DNA of 64,000 bases from Neobacillus muris (GCF_943193175.1 NZ_CALPDF010000001.1:62001-126000), one strand, 5' to 3'; shown: positions 1-10,190, counted from the first letter of the stretch. Made by a program: numbers and translations. Notes: generated by a model from the letters alone, not told the origin.

Positions 1-1
1 C

Positions 2-793
2 GGCTGGCTCTCAGCGATGCCTGCCATCATCGTTCTCATTATTGTCCTGATTGCCACCAGCATTTTAACCGGCTTTTTGGGGATGGGGATCGAACGGGTG
101 GCCTACCGTCCGCTCCGGAATGCACCGAAACTCATCACCCTGATTACCGCAATCGGGATCTCCTTTCTGCTTCAAGATATTATTCGCTTTATAGCAGAGG
201 TGAAAAAAGGAAACTATATTATCACAGGACCATCGCTATTCACAGGGAAAATGAAATTAGAAGCTTCCTCTTTATGGCCGCAATTTCATGATGCTTCTTT
301 TAAAAGCACCTTTCTTGTGGTCTTGATTACGGCCATCATCATGATGTTGGTTCTGGACCTGTTTGTCAACCACACCAAATGGGGAATGGCGATTCGCGCT
401 GTCGCCCAGGACCGCGACACCGCTGCACTGATGACGATCAATGTCAACAAGGTTATTTCGGTCACATTTTTTGTCGGATCAGCGCTCGGCGGTGCAACAG
501 GTGTGCTCTTTGCCGTGCAATATGGAACGATTGATCCGTACATCGGCTTTATTCTCGGCATCAAAGCCTTCACAGCTGCCGTCCTTGGCGGGATTGGAAA
601 CATCCGTGGTGCGATGGTTGGCGGGATGGTCATCGGCATGCTGGAGATGTTTGCCGCTGCCAATTTATCCGGTTTGACCGGCGGCGTTTTTGGAGCAGAG
701 TACAAGGATGTGTTTGCGTTTATTATTTTAATTGTAGTCCTCATTTTCAAACCAGAAGGGCTGTTTGGAAAAGCAGCCGTTGAGAAAGTGTAG
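2..793 (+). CDS. livH: Branched-chain amino acid ABC transporter permease LivH (5' truncated by window edge)
   Basis: Inner-membrane permease of a leucine/isoleucine/valine-type (HAAT family) importer. The frame is open from base 2, so the gene starts outside the window; about 50-60 N-terminal residues of the usual ~290 are missing. The ERVAYRPLR stretch followed by LITAIGISF is the typical LivH segment after the second or third membrane helix, and GGIGNIRGAMVGG is the conserved cytoplasmic loop that contacts the ATPases. Several hydrophobic helices follow, ending in FKPEGLFGK, a standard LivH terminus. livM begins at the next base after its stop, so the two are translationally coupled. The periplasmic-type binding protein gene is not visible and is presumably upstream. 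Confidence 0.93.
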   Translation, partial: GWLSAMPAIIVLIIVLIATSILTGFLGMGIERVAYRPLRNAPKLITLITAIGISFLLQDIIRFIAEVKKGNYIITGPSLFTGKMKLEASSLWPQFHDASFKSTFLVVLITAIIMMLVLDLFVNHTKWGMAIRAVAQDRDTAALMTINVNKVISVTFFVGSALGGATGVLFAVQYGTIDPYIGFILGIKAFTAAVLGGIGNIRGAMVGGMVIGMLEMFAAANLSGLTGGVFGAEYKDVFAFIILIVVLIFKPEGLFGKAAVEKV

Positions 794-2083
794 GTGAACT
801 TGGTGAAAGCCCTCATTTCTTCCCTATCAGAAAATCGGTTGGCCCAAATTTTGTTATTTTCGGTTTACGTTCTCATTACTTCAGCCAGCCTGTTTTTAGC
901 TGAAAAATCGGTTGTCGCCTTTTTGCTATTGTTACTTTCCATTCTTATCTTATATTTTTTAAACTTAAAAACGGTCTGGAAATGGATCATCGGTTTTGTC
1001 ATTCTTGGCGTGCTGCTGCCGGTTTCCGCAAGCCAGGGGCCTTCCTATCAATCATACATGGAAGTGGCGACATTAGTTGGCATTTACGTTGCCATGGCAT
1101 TGGGACTAAATATTGTCGTTGGTCTTGCCGGGCTTCTGGATCTGGGGTTTGTCGCCTTTTTTGCAGTTGGTGCCTATACGTATGGAATTTTCGCCACGCC
1201 GCAGGCCGCTAATTTTATGCCATTTGGAAGCTATCCGCTTTCCGGGGGAAGCTTTTGGATCTTCCTGTTAATCGGCTGTTTTGCGGCGGCCTTGTTTGGC
1301 ATCTTGCTCGGGATCCCGGTGCTTAGGGTCAAAGGGGATTATTTGGCGATTGTCACCTTGGGGTTCGGGGAAATCATTCGGATTGTGTTCAATAATATGG
1401 ATAAGCCTGTCAACATTACGAACGGGTCCATGGGGATCGCTTCGATTACCCCGCCGAGCATTTTCGGCATCGACCTTCTCTATCCGAACCAATTTTACTA
1501 TGTGGTCTTCGGCATTGTTCTATTCACGATCTATGTGGTGCGAAAATTGGAATACTCCAAAGTCGGCCGTGCCTGGAAAGCGGTAAGAGAAAATGAAATT
1601 GCTGCCCAGGCCATGGGGATCCCTCTTGTGAAAACAAAGCTGACGGCCTTTGCGATCGGGGCTTCTTTTTCAGGAATGATGGGGGTGGTATTTGCCGCCA
1701 AGCAAACCTTTGTTGATCCAACCAGCTTTACTTTGCTGGAATCGACGACCATCCTTGTCATGGTTCTGCTCGGCGGGATGGGCAGTGTCCCCGGAGTCAT
1801 TTTAGGGGCAGCCGTTGTTACCATTTTAAATCTTCAGGTCCTGACGGAATTAACCAACTGGATGAATCAGCTGAGTTTAAGCGGCGTAATAGCCATCCCT
1901 GAAGCGCTGTCTCCCGTAAAAATGCAGCGGTTTATTTTTGGAGCCCTGCTGATCGCTTTCGCCCTATACCGCTCTCAAGGATTGCTCCCGGCGAAAAACC
2001 GCAAGTATAATCCTGAAGAGTTGAAAAATAAAACGGAGAAATCGAGCATTTTGCTTTTATCAAAAGAAAAAAGACAGGCTTAG
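794..2083 (+). CDS. livM: Branched-chain amino acid ABC transporter permease LivM
   Basis: Second permease of the Liv importer, 429 residues and about ten hydrophobic helices. The NIVVGLAGLLDLGFVAFF segment and the later GGMGSVPGVILGA loop are hallmarks of LivM. The start is a GTG immediately after the livH stop; a second GTG three codons on could also serve. The C-terminus carries a charged cytoplasmic tail rich in Lys and Glu. It sits between livH and livG in the classical HMGF order. The substrate could be another amino acid or amide (urea importers share this fold), since no binding protein is in view. Confidence 0.93.
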   Translation: MNLVKALISSLSENRLAQILLFSVYVLITSASLFLAEKSVVAFLLLLLSILILYFLNLKTVWKWIIGFVILGVLLPVSASQGPSYQSYMEVATLVGIYVAMALGLNIVVGLAGLLDLGFVAFFAVGAYTYGIFATPQAANFMPFGSYPLSGGSFWIFLLIGCFAAALFGILLGIPVLRVKGDYLAIVTLGFGEIIRIVFNNMDKPVNITNGSMGIASITPPSIFGIDLLYPNQFYYVVFGIVLFTIYVVRKLEYSKVGRAWKAVRENEIAAQAMGIPLVKTKLTAFAIGASFSGMMGVVFAAKQTFVDPTSFTLLESTTILVMVLLGGMGSVPGVILGAAVVTILNLQVLTELTNWMNQLSLSGVIAIPEALSPVKMQRFIFGALLIAFALYRSQGLLPAKNRKYNPEELKNKTEKSSILLLSKEKRQA

Positions 2084-2094
2084 GAGGGAAACAG

Positions 2095-2871
2095 GTGAAT
2101 GTGTTAGAGGTTACCGAGCTGTCAAAAAGCTTTGGCGGGCTGGCCGCCAATTCCAACATCACCATGGGAATAAAGAAAAACTCGATCACGGCTGTGATTG
2201 GACCGAATGGAGCCGGGAAAACAACATTTTTTAATATGATTACAGGTGTCTACAAACCGACATCCGGAGATATCCGGCTGAACGGTAAAACCCTGGTTGG
2301 GCTTAGGCCGGATGCGGTGGCCAAGCAAGGGATTGCCCGGACATTTCAAAACATTCGGCTGTTTAAGGATATACCCGTTCTGGAAAATGTCATGGCCGGC
2401 ATGCACACCCATATCACTTCCAACTGGTTGGGGATTTTGCTGAACCTCCCTAAAGCTAGGCATGAGGAAGATGAGGCAAAAAAAGAAGCCTACCGGCTGC
2501 TTGAGTATGTGGGGCTGGAGCATTTACTGAATGAAGCGGCTGGCAGCCTCTCCTATGGGGCCCAGCGCCGGCTGGAGATTGCCAGGGCGCTGGCCACGAA
2601 GCCAAGTGTGCTGCTGCTGGATGAACCGGCAGCCGGGATGAATCCAAAAGAAACCAAGGAATTGACAGATTTGGTCCAGACGATACGGACACAGTTGAAC
2701 ATTACAATTATTTTAATTGAACATGATATGAAGCTGGTGATGGGGATTTCCGATTATATTTTTGTGTTAGACCATGGGGAAAAGATTGCCGAGGGGAAGC
2801 CGCATGAAATTCGAAATAACCCGCGGGTGATTGAAGCCTATTTAGGAAAAGGGGCATTGTCTCTCGCATAA
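2095..2871 (+). CDS. livG: Branched-chain amino acid ABC transporter ATP-binding protein LivG
   Basis: Cytoplasmic ATPase that powers the LivHM permease. The Walker A motif is GPNGAGKTTFF (about residues 36-46), the ABC signature is the LivG-type LSYGAQRRLEIARAL, and Walker B is VLLLDEPAAGMNP. The long Q-loop region with NIRLFKDIPVLENV is typical of LivG rather than LivF. It starts with GTG behind an AGGAGG ribosome binding site at 2082-2087. Length (258 residues) is normal for the family. The gene is in an operon with livM upstream and livF 16 bases downstream. Confidence 0.94.
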   Translation: MNVLEVTELSKSFGGLAANSNITMGIKKNSITAVIGPNGAGKTTFFNMITGVYKPTSGDIRLNGKTLVGLRPDAVAKQGIARTFQNIRLFKDIPVLENVMAGMHTHITSNWLGILLNLPKARHEEDEAKKEAYRLLEYVGLEHLLNEAAGSLSYGAQRRLEIARALATKPSVLLLDEPAAGMNPKETKELTDLVQTIRTQLNITIILIEHDMKLVMGISDYIFVLDHGEKIAEGKPHEIRNNPRVIEAYLGKGALSLA

Positions 2872-2887
2872 AGGAGGAAAATCCGGA

Positions 2888-3595
2888 ATGCATGTATTGG
2901 AATTGACCAATGTGGCAGCCAATTACGGGGCCATTCAAGCGTTAAGGGATATCCATTTATTTGTGGATGAAGGGGAAATCGTCACGTTAATTGGCAGTAA
3001 CGGTGCCGGAAAATCGACGACTTTAAAATCGATAAACGGACAAGTGAAGGTTAAGGCTGGATCGATCACTTATAGGGGGAACGATATTACTAATCTCCCT
3101 GCCCACCAAACATCACTAATGGGGATTGCCCAGGTTCCGGAGGGACGAAGAATTTTTCCAAAACTGTCTGTAAAGGAAAACCTGCTGATAGGGGCCTTTT
3201 CAGTCAAAGATAAAAACACCGTTGAAGACCGGATGGAGCGCATTTTCGGGTATTTTCCAAAATTAAAGGAAAGGCTTGAGCAAAAAGGCGGGACGATGAG
3301 CGGCGGCGAGCAGCAAATGCTGGCCATGGGCCGTGCCTTAATGATGAATCCCCAGCTGTTAATGCTGGATGAACCATCGATGGGCCTCGCTCCCATCATT
3401 GTCGAGCAAATCTTTGAAATCATCAAAGAGCTCAACAAAGAAGGCGTCACCATCCTGCTCGTGGAACAAAACGCCTTCCAATCCCTGCAAATCGCCCACC
3501 GAGGCTACGTCATCCAAACCGGAGAAATCGTCCTCGAAGGCCGAGGCCCCGACCTCATCCGCAACGAACAAGTCCAAGAAGCCTACCTCGCGTAG
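2888..3595 (+). CDS. livF: Branched-chain amino acid ABC transporter ATP-binding protein LivF
   Basis: Second ATPase of the Liv complex, 235 residues. Walker A is GSNGAGKSTTL, the signature MSGGEQQMLAMGRALM, and Walker B LLMLDEPSMGLAP; the segment AQVPEGRRIFPKLSV is specific to LivF. An AAGGAGG site at 2871-2877 precedes the ATG. It is the last gene of the operon. Its TAG stop touches the first box of a palindromic repeat (3595-3673), and the next gene is convergent, so the repeat may also end transcription. Confidence 0.94.
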   Translation: MHVLELTNVAANYGAIQALRDIHLFVDEGEIVTLIGSNGAGKSTTLKSINGQVKVKAGSITYRGNDITNLPAHQTSLMGIAQVPEGRRIFPKLSVKENLLIGAFSVKDKNTVEDRMERIFGYFPKLKERLEQKGGTMSGGEQQMLAMGRALMMNPQLLMLDEPSMGLAPIIVEQIFEIIKELNKEGVTILLVEQNAFQSLQIAHRGYVIQTGEIVLEGRGPDLIRNEQVQEAYLA

Positions 3596-3673
3596 CGGGG
3601 ACTGTCCCCCACTGTGTTAAAGCACTAAAAGGGGACAGTCACCACCGCTTTAAAGCAGCGGGGGACTGTCCCC
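3595..3673. repeat. GGGGACWGTCCCC palindromic repeat, copy 1
   Basis: It carries outer GGGGACTGTCCCC boxes with inner GGGGACAGTC and CCGCTTTAAAGC segments between. It lies between the convergent livF and ganA, starting on the last base of the livF stop codon. Each box is nearly self-complementary and the whole can fold into a long stem, so it could act as a two-way terminator. This is the longest copy in the window and looks like one and a half units. Confidence 0.85.
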
Positions 3674-3679
3674 TTCGGA

Positions 3680-5740
3680 TTATTTCTGTTTCTCTACAAT
3701 TCTTACTTCGTATTTCTCTAATAGGAGGTCTCCTGTGAGCTGTTCCCCTGTGAGTGCGTCGGTTACGGCCGAACCAAGTGATACTGGCTGGCTTTGTTCT
3801 GTGAAGTTCATGAGGAAGAGATAGTCTTTTTCTGATGCGTGTCTGGCTTGGACTGAAACGCCTCTGCCATGTTTTACATCAGATGCCGATTCAAGAACCA
3901 ATTCGTCTATTAATTCTTGATAGAAATCTCTTTGGAAATCATCCTCTAAGCGCCCGCCAATGTAGTACGCTTTTCCTTGACCGTACGAATGGCTGGTAAG
4001 TGCTGGAGTGTTTGCATAGAAATCATCCTCATAAACACCTTCCACATTGGCCCCGTTTACCTCAATGACCGTAGCATAGTCTTTTAACTCATAAGATTTC
4101 TGACGGAACATTACCGCATTCCGATCCTTTGGATATAACGTATCCGTTTCCACTGGCTTAATGCCAAAAATCTCCTGAAGGTCCTTGTGCCAACCGCCTA
4201 AATACGTTAAATCATGTTCATTTACAAGGCCGCTGATATAGGTCATCACCAGGGTGCCGCCTTCTGCCGCATACGTCTTTAACTGTGAAATCGTGTCTTC
4301 ACTCATTAAATACAGCATCGGCACGATTAATAGCTTATACTTCGAAAAATCCTGATCCTTCGTAATCACATCGACAGGAATATCTTTCTCCCAGAATGTC
4401 CGATAATGCTGCTGCAGGGTCTGTGGATAACGCTTCGATTCTAATCCAAACCCCTGTGCATCGTTAATTGCCCAATTGCTGTCCCAATCATACAAAATCG
4501 CCACATCAGATGGACGGTTAGTTCCGACCACATCCGCTAATTTCTCTAACGTTACTCCAACCTTGGCGACCTCTTGGAACACCCGGTTTTCCGGACTATT
4601 ATCATGGTCAACCACAGCCCCGTGGAATTTTTCAGAGGAGCCGCGGGATTTGCGCCATTGGAAATACAGCACACTGTCTGATCCATGCGCCACCATCTGC
4701 ATGGCAGACAGCAAATGCATGCCCGGCCGTTTTGCTTTATTGACCTGATGCCAGTTCACCGCACTCGGCGTCATTTCCATAGTTAAAAATGGCTGCTGCT
4801 TGAGGCTGCGATACAAATCATTAATGAACCCCACCTTCATCGCTAAATCAGCCGTGCTTTCCCAATCATTGTGCCAGGCTGGGTAAGCGTCCCAGCTGAC
4901 CACATCCACATGCTTAGCAAACTTGCTGTAATCCAGCCCTTGGAATGGAATCAAATCAAACGTATCCGCCATAAAATTCGTGGTAATCGGCACATCCGGT
5001 GTGATTTTCTTTAACGGAACGATTTCATTTTCAAAAAAATCTATCGTTTGATCGGTAACGAACCGGCGCCAATCCAGGTTCAGCCCGTGAACCATACTTT
5101 CCCCATTAGGTGAAGGCGATTCAATCTGGGACCAATCCGAGTATGTGTGGCTCCAGAACGGTCCCCACCATGCATCATTAACGGCCTTCAAATCATGGTT
5201 ATACTTCACCTTCACCCATTCTCTAAAGGCATTTTGGCACAAGTCACAATGGCAGTCGCCGCCATATTCATTGGAAATATGCCACATTAACAAAGCCGGA
5301 TGCCCGCCGTATCTTTCCGCCAGCAGCCCATTGATGGTCTGTGTTTTTTCACGATAAACCGGAGAAGTAAAACAGTGATTATGACGTCCGCCATGCAGCT
5401 GCTTCACTCTTGCCGCATTCACCCGCAGCACTTCCGGATATTTTTGCGACATCCAGGCAGGACGCGCTCCGCTCGGCGTGGCCAAAATGACACGTCCGCC
5501 AATTCGGTAAATATCCTCGAAAATTTTATCTAACCATTCAAAGTTGTATACCCCTTCTTCAGGCTCCAGTGCACTCCAGGCAAAGATCCCGACAGAAAAA
5601 GTATTGGTATGGGAGAGCTGCATTAATTTGATATCATCCGCCAATATATCAGGGCGGTCCAGCCACTGGTCAGGATTATAGTCTCCTCCATGCAGCATGA
5701 AGTTAGCATTGGTGATATAGGTTTTCTCATTCTTAGGCAT
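3680..5740 (-). CDS. ganA: GH42 beta-galactosidase GanA
   Basis: Cytoplasmic family 42 glycoside hydrolase that releases galactose from galacto-oligosaccharides or lactose. It begins with the diagnostic HGGDYNPDQW (residues 17-26). The acid/base Glu is E158 in HISNEYGGDCHCDLC, whose cysteines form the usual zinc site, and the nucleophile is E322 in LTMEMTPSAVNW. Length (686) matches B. subtilis GanA (about 687), and long stretches agree with my memory of that protein. The ATG is preceded by GAAGGAG. It is the last gene of the gan operon, but a strong intrinsic terminator (5776-5821) lies just ahead of its start. No ganB-type galactanase follows, so the cell may import oligosaccharides made by others. 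Confidence 0.93.
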   Translation of the reverse strand: MPKNEKTYITNANFMLHGGDYNPDQWLDRPDILADDIKLMQLSHTNTFSVGIFAWSALEPEEGVYNFEWLDKIFEDIYRIGGRVILATPSGARPAWMSQKYPEVLRVNAARVKQLHGGRHNHCFTSPVYREKTQTINGLLAERYGGHPALLMWHISNEYGGDCHCDLCQNAFREWVKVKYNHDLKAVNDAWWGPFWSHTYSDWSQIESPSPNGESMVHGLNLDWRRFVTDQTIDFFENEIVPLKKITPDVPITTNFMADTFDLIPFQGLDYSKFAKHVDVVSWDAYPAWHNDWESTADLAMKVGFINDLYRSLKQQPFLTMEMTPSAVNWHQVNKAKRPGMHLLSAMQMVAHGSDSVLYFQWRKSRGSSEKFHGAVVDHDNSPENRVFQEVAKVGVTLEKLADVVGTNRPSDVAILYDWDSNWAINDAQGFGLESKRYPQTLQQHYRTFWEKDIPVDVITKDQDFSKYKLLIVPMLYLMSEDTISQLKTYAAEGGTLVMTYISGLVNEHDLTYLGGWHKDLQEIFGIKPVETDTLYPKDRNAVMFRQKSYELKDYATVIEVNGANVEGVYEDDFYANTPALTSHSYGQGKAYYIGGRLEDDFQRDFYQELIDELVLESASDVKHGRGVSVQARHASEKDYLFLMNFTEQSQPVSLGSAVTDALTGEQLTGDLLLEKYEVRIVEKQK

Positions 5741-5775
5741 TGTTGTCTCCTTCTATACCGTCATTTTTATAAAAA

Positions 5776-5821
5776 AACAGGAAGATGAATTTCAGCCATA
5801 AGCGTTCATCTTCCCCCTGTT
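5776..5821 (-). terminator. Intrinsic terminator or attenuator between ganQ and ganA
   Basis: Read on the minus strand, AACAGG-plus-AAGATGAA pairs with TTCATCTT-plus-CCTGTT around a 15-base loop, with a small bulge, and is followed at once by a run of seven T. The T-run ends only about 30 bases before the ganA ATG, leaving no room for a separate promoter, so ganA must depend on read-through or on relief of termination. Confidence 0.75.
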
Positions 5822-5899
5822 CGTTGAAAATCCCGATAGGAGAATGGCAATGGGAAAACGGCCAAGGCCAGCAAAAGGTTCCCATTCATCCTGCCTATG

Positions 5900-6745
5900 C
5901 TACTTAACAGAACTGCCCAGCATTCCGGCAATGAAGTGCTTTTGTAAAAGTAAAAAGAAAATAATAATTGGAATGGTAGCAATGGTAATCCCCGTCATGA
6001 CTTGTCCATAGTCGATAATCGAAATCCCAATTAAGCTGGATAAAGCGACAGGGAACGTATACATATCATTAGACGTTGTCGCAACAAGCGGCCACATAAA
6101 GTTATTCCATTGCGCCATGAACAAGTAAATTGCTGTCGCAGCTAACGCCGGCTTCATGGATGGCAAAACAATCCTTAGAAAAATCCGGATTTCACCTGCA
6201 CCATCTATTCGGGCTGCTTCAATTAAAGCCGTTGGGAAGGCCAGCAAATTCTGCCGCATTAAGAAAATCGCAAACGGCAGGCAGAGCGATGGCACAATCA
6301 AGGCAAAATACGTGTTTAAGAAATTGAAATTGGCCATTAATTTAAACAAGGGAATCATCGTTGCTTGATACGGAATCATCATAGAAACGATCAGTATCAT
6401 AAAAATCGTTTTTTGCCCCTTAAATTCGAATTTAGACAGCGCATAGGCAGCCATCGTATTCACGATTAAAGCAAGCAGGACATAGACCAATGAAACAAAC
6501 AAGGAGTTAAACAAAACCCGATAAATTCCAATCGAATCATTCAAGTTCGTTAAGTTCGTTAAAAATTGGCCGCCAAACGTTAATGTCGGCGGATTGGTAA
6601 ACATTTTACTGGTGTGGTTCGTCGACCCAACAAACATCCAGTAAAACGGGAAAATCGATATAACCAACCCAGCCAATAAAGTTATATATAATACTAATTT
6701 GCTAGTTAACTTTCGCTGTTTAAGACTATTGCTCATCTTACTCAT
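5900..6745 (-). CDS. ganQ: Galacto-oligosaccharide ABC transporter permease GanQ (MalG type)
   Basis: Membrane permease of a carbohydrate ABC importer (MalG family), 281 residues, six hydrophobic helices. The EAA loop reads EAARIDGAGEIRIFLRIVLP (about residues 180-199), the site that docks the ATPase. The N-terminal segment with FPFYWMFVGS is typical of MalG-type subunits. Its start overlaps the end of ganP by 8 bases, showing coupling. The order ganS-P-Q-A is that of B. subtilis. No ATPase gene is present; in bacilli the shared ATPase MsmX serves such importers, which I infer here. Confidence 0.9.
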   Translation of the reverse strand: MSKMSNSLKQRKLTSKLVLYITLLAGLVISIFPFYWMFVGSTNHTSKMFTNPPTLTFGGQFLTNLTNLNDSIGIYRVLFNSLFVSLVYVLLALIVNTMAAYALSKFEFKGQKTIFMILIVSMMIPYQATMIPLFKLMANFNFLNTYFALIVPSLCLPFAIFLMRQNLLAFPTALIEAARIDGAGEIRIFLRIVLPSMKPALAATAIYLFMAQWNNFMWPLVATTSNDMYTFPVALSSLIGISIIDYGQVMTGITIATIPIIIFFLLLQKHFIAGMLGSSVK

Positions 6746-7586
6746 CTCCTGTCACTTTCATCTGAATAAACGACAGTATGGCTACAATAATAACAACTAC
6801 ATAGGCAATAGCTGATGCATAACCAAAATCATAATATTCAAAGCCGTTTTTAAAGATATACAACCCTAATGTCATTGTCGCATCTGATGGACCGCCATTT
6901 GTCAGGTTATAAGGCTCATCGAATAGCTGCAAGGTTGAAATGGTTGAAATGATGGCAGTAAACAAGATTACCGGCTTTAATTGCGGAACGGTAATATAGA
7001 AAAATTGCTTGATTTTACCTGCTCCATCTAGTGAGGCAGCTTCATATAATTCTTCAGAAATATTTTGCATGGCGGCTAAATAAATGACCATATTGTATCC
7101 CGTCCATCTCCATGTCATGGCGAGAATAATGGATACTTTTGCCCAAAAGGCATCTGAAAGCCAGCGAATCTGGTCGACGCCTAAAAATCCTAAGAACCGA
7201 TTGATTACCCCAGTATCCTGCAGCATGACGGAGAACAAGATGGAGTAAGCAACAAGTGATGTGACAGCCGGCATAAAAAATCCGACCCTAAAGATGCCGC
7301 GCAGCTTTAGTAATTGACTGTTAAGGGCACTTGCTAATAGAAGCGCCAAGAATAGCATAATAGGAACTTGAATAATTAAGATAATGAATGTATTAGATAA
7401 AGCTTTTAGAAAAATGGTATCTTTCATTAACCGGATATAGTTGTCCAATCCCGTAAAGACATACTGCCCCGCTTCCTGGGTCTGGAAGCTAAGGATGAGG
7501 GAAGAAATGACAGGATAAACGGTGAAACAAATAAATAACAAAAGAGCTGGTCCTAGAAAAAAGTAAGGGATTAATTTTTTCGACAT
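6738..7586 (-). CDS. ganP: Galacto-oligosaccharide ABC transporter permease GanP (MalF type)
   Basis: Partner permease of the same importer, 282 residues. The EAA loop is EAASLDGAGKIKQFFYITVP, and the protein ends with the MalF-type helix close to the ganQ start. B. subtilis GanP is clearly longer (about 418 residues), so this version lacks the extra N-terminal part and resembles ordinary MalF/UgpA-type subunits; the ganP name rests mainly on position. It starts with ATG and follows ganS after a 97-base gap that holds a perfect 13-base-pair hairpin. Confidence 0.85.
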   Translation of the reverse strand: MSKKLIPYFFLGPALLLFICFTVYPVISSLILSFQTQEAGQYVFTGLDNYIRLMKDTIFLKALSNTFIILIIQVPIMLFLALLLASALNSQLLKLRGIFRVGFFMPAVTSLVAYSILFSVMLQDTGVINRFLGFLGVDQIRWLSDAFWAKVSIILAMTWRWTGYNMVIYLAAMQNISEELYEAASLDGAGKIKQFFYITVPQLKPVILFTAIISTISTLQLFDEPYNLTNGGPSDATMTLGLYIFKNGFEYYDFGYASAIAYVVVIIVAILSFIQMKVTGDE

Positions 7587-7625
7587 AGCTTTCTCCCCTT
7601 ATCGAGTTGAGATTTCTTTAATCAA

Positions 7626-7666
7626 ATGGGTTAACAAGAGCTAATTCCTCTCCCTTGTTAACCCAT
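7626..7666 (-). other. Intercistronic hairpin between ganS and ganP
   Basis: ATGGGTTAACAAG at 7626-7638 pairs perfectly with CTTGTTAACCCAT at 7654-7666, and the stem extends past a two-base bulge. There is no clear T-run on the minus strand. Such structures after binding-protein genes commonly protect the upstream mRNA, giving more binding protein than permease; that role is inferred. Confidence 0.75.
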
Positions 7667-7683
7667 GATTAGCTTCCTACTTT

Positions 7684-8958
7684 TTATTTTTCACGATTTT
7701 TCAAACGTTCGCTTGCATCGTCAAGTGATTTCTTAACATCTTTTCCTGTCGTGATCTCCGATTGCACTTTGATGATTTCATCACGAGCTAAGTTATCATT
7801 GGTTGTATAGAACACAGATGGGATTTTTTCCATTTGATTCGCAAAGAATGTCCATACTGGCTCATTGTTGAAATACTCTAATGGTTTAGAGAATAAATCA
7901 GATTCGTATACAGGCAGGTAGCTTGGGAATAAACCGCCGTCCATGGCCAATTCCTGCATCTTAAAGTCAGTGCTGAAGAATTTCAAGAAGTCATAGGCTT
8001 CGTCTACGTTCGGGCTGTTTTTCGAGATAGCAAAGGAACTTCCGCCCTGGTTAGCTGATTGGCTGCCGCCTGGTTCGAATGCAGGCAGTTCCATTACGCC
8101 CCATTTGCCTTTTTGATCAGGCAATTGCTGCTGAATGGTCCCCACTAACCAGCCGCCTGCGATGGCAGTAGCTGTTTGGCTGTCAGATAAAGAGGTTACC
8201 CACGCATTCCATCCTGGTGTGCCAAGCAGTGTTTTATTGTCTGCAAGCTGTTTGAAGACGTTCGCAGCATTTTGCGATTCTTTTGTTCCAATGGTCGTCT
8301 TGCCATCCTTGCTGTAATAGCCAAAGCCTTGCTGGCTCAAAAGGATCGTGAAGACGGTTGAATCATTGGAGTCGTAACTTAACATGTTCGTGCCAGTTTT
8401 TTCTTTGATCACTTTACCAGCAGCAATGTAGTCATCCCAAGTTTTGATGGCGGCCGGGTCAACGCCGGCTTTTTCAAAGATATCTTTGCGGTAGAATACA
8501 CCTACTGGGCCTGCATCAAACGGGAAAGCGTATACATCTCCATCTTTTGAAATACTGTCAATCTTATATTTAGGGAAATCCTTTGTAATATCAGTAAATC
8601 CTTCTTTTTCGGATAGGTTTACAAAAGAGTTAGGAAAACTTTCTAGCCATCCAGTTAAGCCATCGTCTACTAACAACGCTGCATCTGGAAGACCTTTTCC
8701 GCCAGCTTGAAGGCCTGTAACCATTTTGGAACGAATGTCATCGTTCGCCATTTCCACTACTTTTACCTTAAAGTCTTTATGATCTTTTTGGTATTCCTTG
8801 GCTGCCTGTTCTAAAACAGGAACGTTGATGTTGGTTGCCCAAATGGTCACTTCACCATTTCCTTTTTTCTCAGCGCCATTAGAACCGCCGGAACCACATG
8901 CCGTAAGAAGTAAAACTCCTATTAAAACTATACTTAATAAGGATGTAAGTTTTTTCAT
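7684..8958 (-). CDS. ganS: Galacto-oligosaccharide-binding lipoprotein GanS
   Basis: Extracellular solute-binding lipoprotein (MalE/UgpB-like), 424 residues. A lipoprotein signal peptide ends in LLLTACGSGG, with Cys21 as the lipidated residue, followed by a Gly/Asn/Lys linker. The motif GAGPVGVFYRKDIFEKAG-type segment (here DAGPVGVFYRKDIFEKAGVD) and the WGVMELPAFEPGG segment are typical of family 1 sugar binders. The ATG follows CGGAGGAAAAG. It is the first gene of the transporter part of the gan operon, separated from ganR by 131 bases that contain a promoter and repeated operators. Length equals that of B. subtilis GanS (about 421). Confidence 0.9.
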   Translation of the reverse strand: MKKLTSLLSIVLIGVLLLTACGSGGSNGAEKKGNGEVTIWATNINVPVLEQAAKEYQKDHKDFKVKVVEMANDDIRSKMVTGLQAGGKGLPDAALLVDDGLTGWLESFPNSFVNLSEKEGFTDITKDFPKYKIDSISKDGDVYAFPFDAGPVGVFYRKDIFEKAGVDPAAIKTWDDYIAAGKVIKEKTGTNMLSYDSNDSTVFTILLSQQGFGYYSKDGKTTIGTKESQNAANVFKQLADNKTLLGTPGWNAWVTSLSDSQTATAIAGGWLVGTIQQQLPDQKGKWGVMELPAFEPGGSQSANQGGSSFAISKNSPNVDEAYDFLKFFSTDFKMQELAMDGGLFPSYLPVYESDLFSKPLEYFNNEPVWTFFANQMEKIPSVFYTTNDNLARDEIIKVQSEITTGKDVKKSLDDASERLKNREK

Positions 8959-8975
8959 GTCTTTTCCTCCGTGAA

Positions 8976-9077
8976 TTTTAGTAAAACGCTTACAGTCATA
9001 TCTTATAATTTTACTGAAGATTTGTAAACAATTTTAGTAAAAATATTTTAGTAAAAGAGAAATATTTTTTAGTAATT
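8976..9077 (-). promoter_or_regulatory. ganS promoter with repeated TTTTACTAAAA operators and a cre-like site
   Basis: On the minus strand a -35 TTTACA (9028-9023) and a -10 TAAGAT (9005-9000) are 17 bases apart. The element TTTTACTAAAA occurs exactly at 8976-8986, 9032-9042 and 9046-9056, with a near copy at 9067-9077. A TGTAAGCGTTTTAC site at 8981-8994 overlaps the first copy just past the -10 and matches 12 of 14 positions of the catabolite-response consensus. I infer repression by GanR at the repeated sites and possibly by CcpA. Confidence 0.65.
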
Positions 9078-9089
9078 ATTTTTTCGCGG

Positions 9090-10157
<1,068 letters not shown>

Positions 10158-10190
10158 TTACTTGAATATTTTCAGAAGTCAAGGTCAGTT

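Noticed and set aside
3595-3673. CRISPR array made of the GGGGAC repeats
   Set aside because: The copies are dispersed over 58 kb, palindromic and not regularly spaced, and there are no cas genes.
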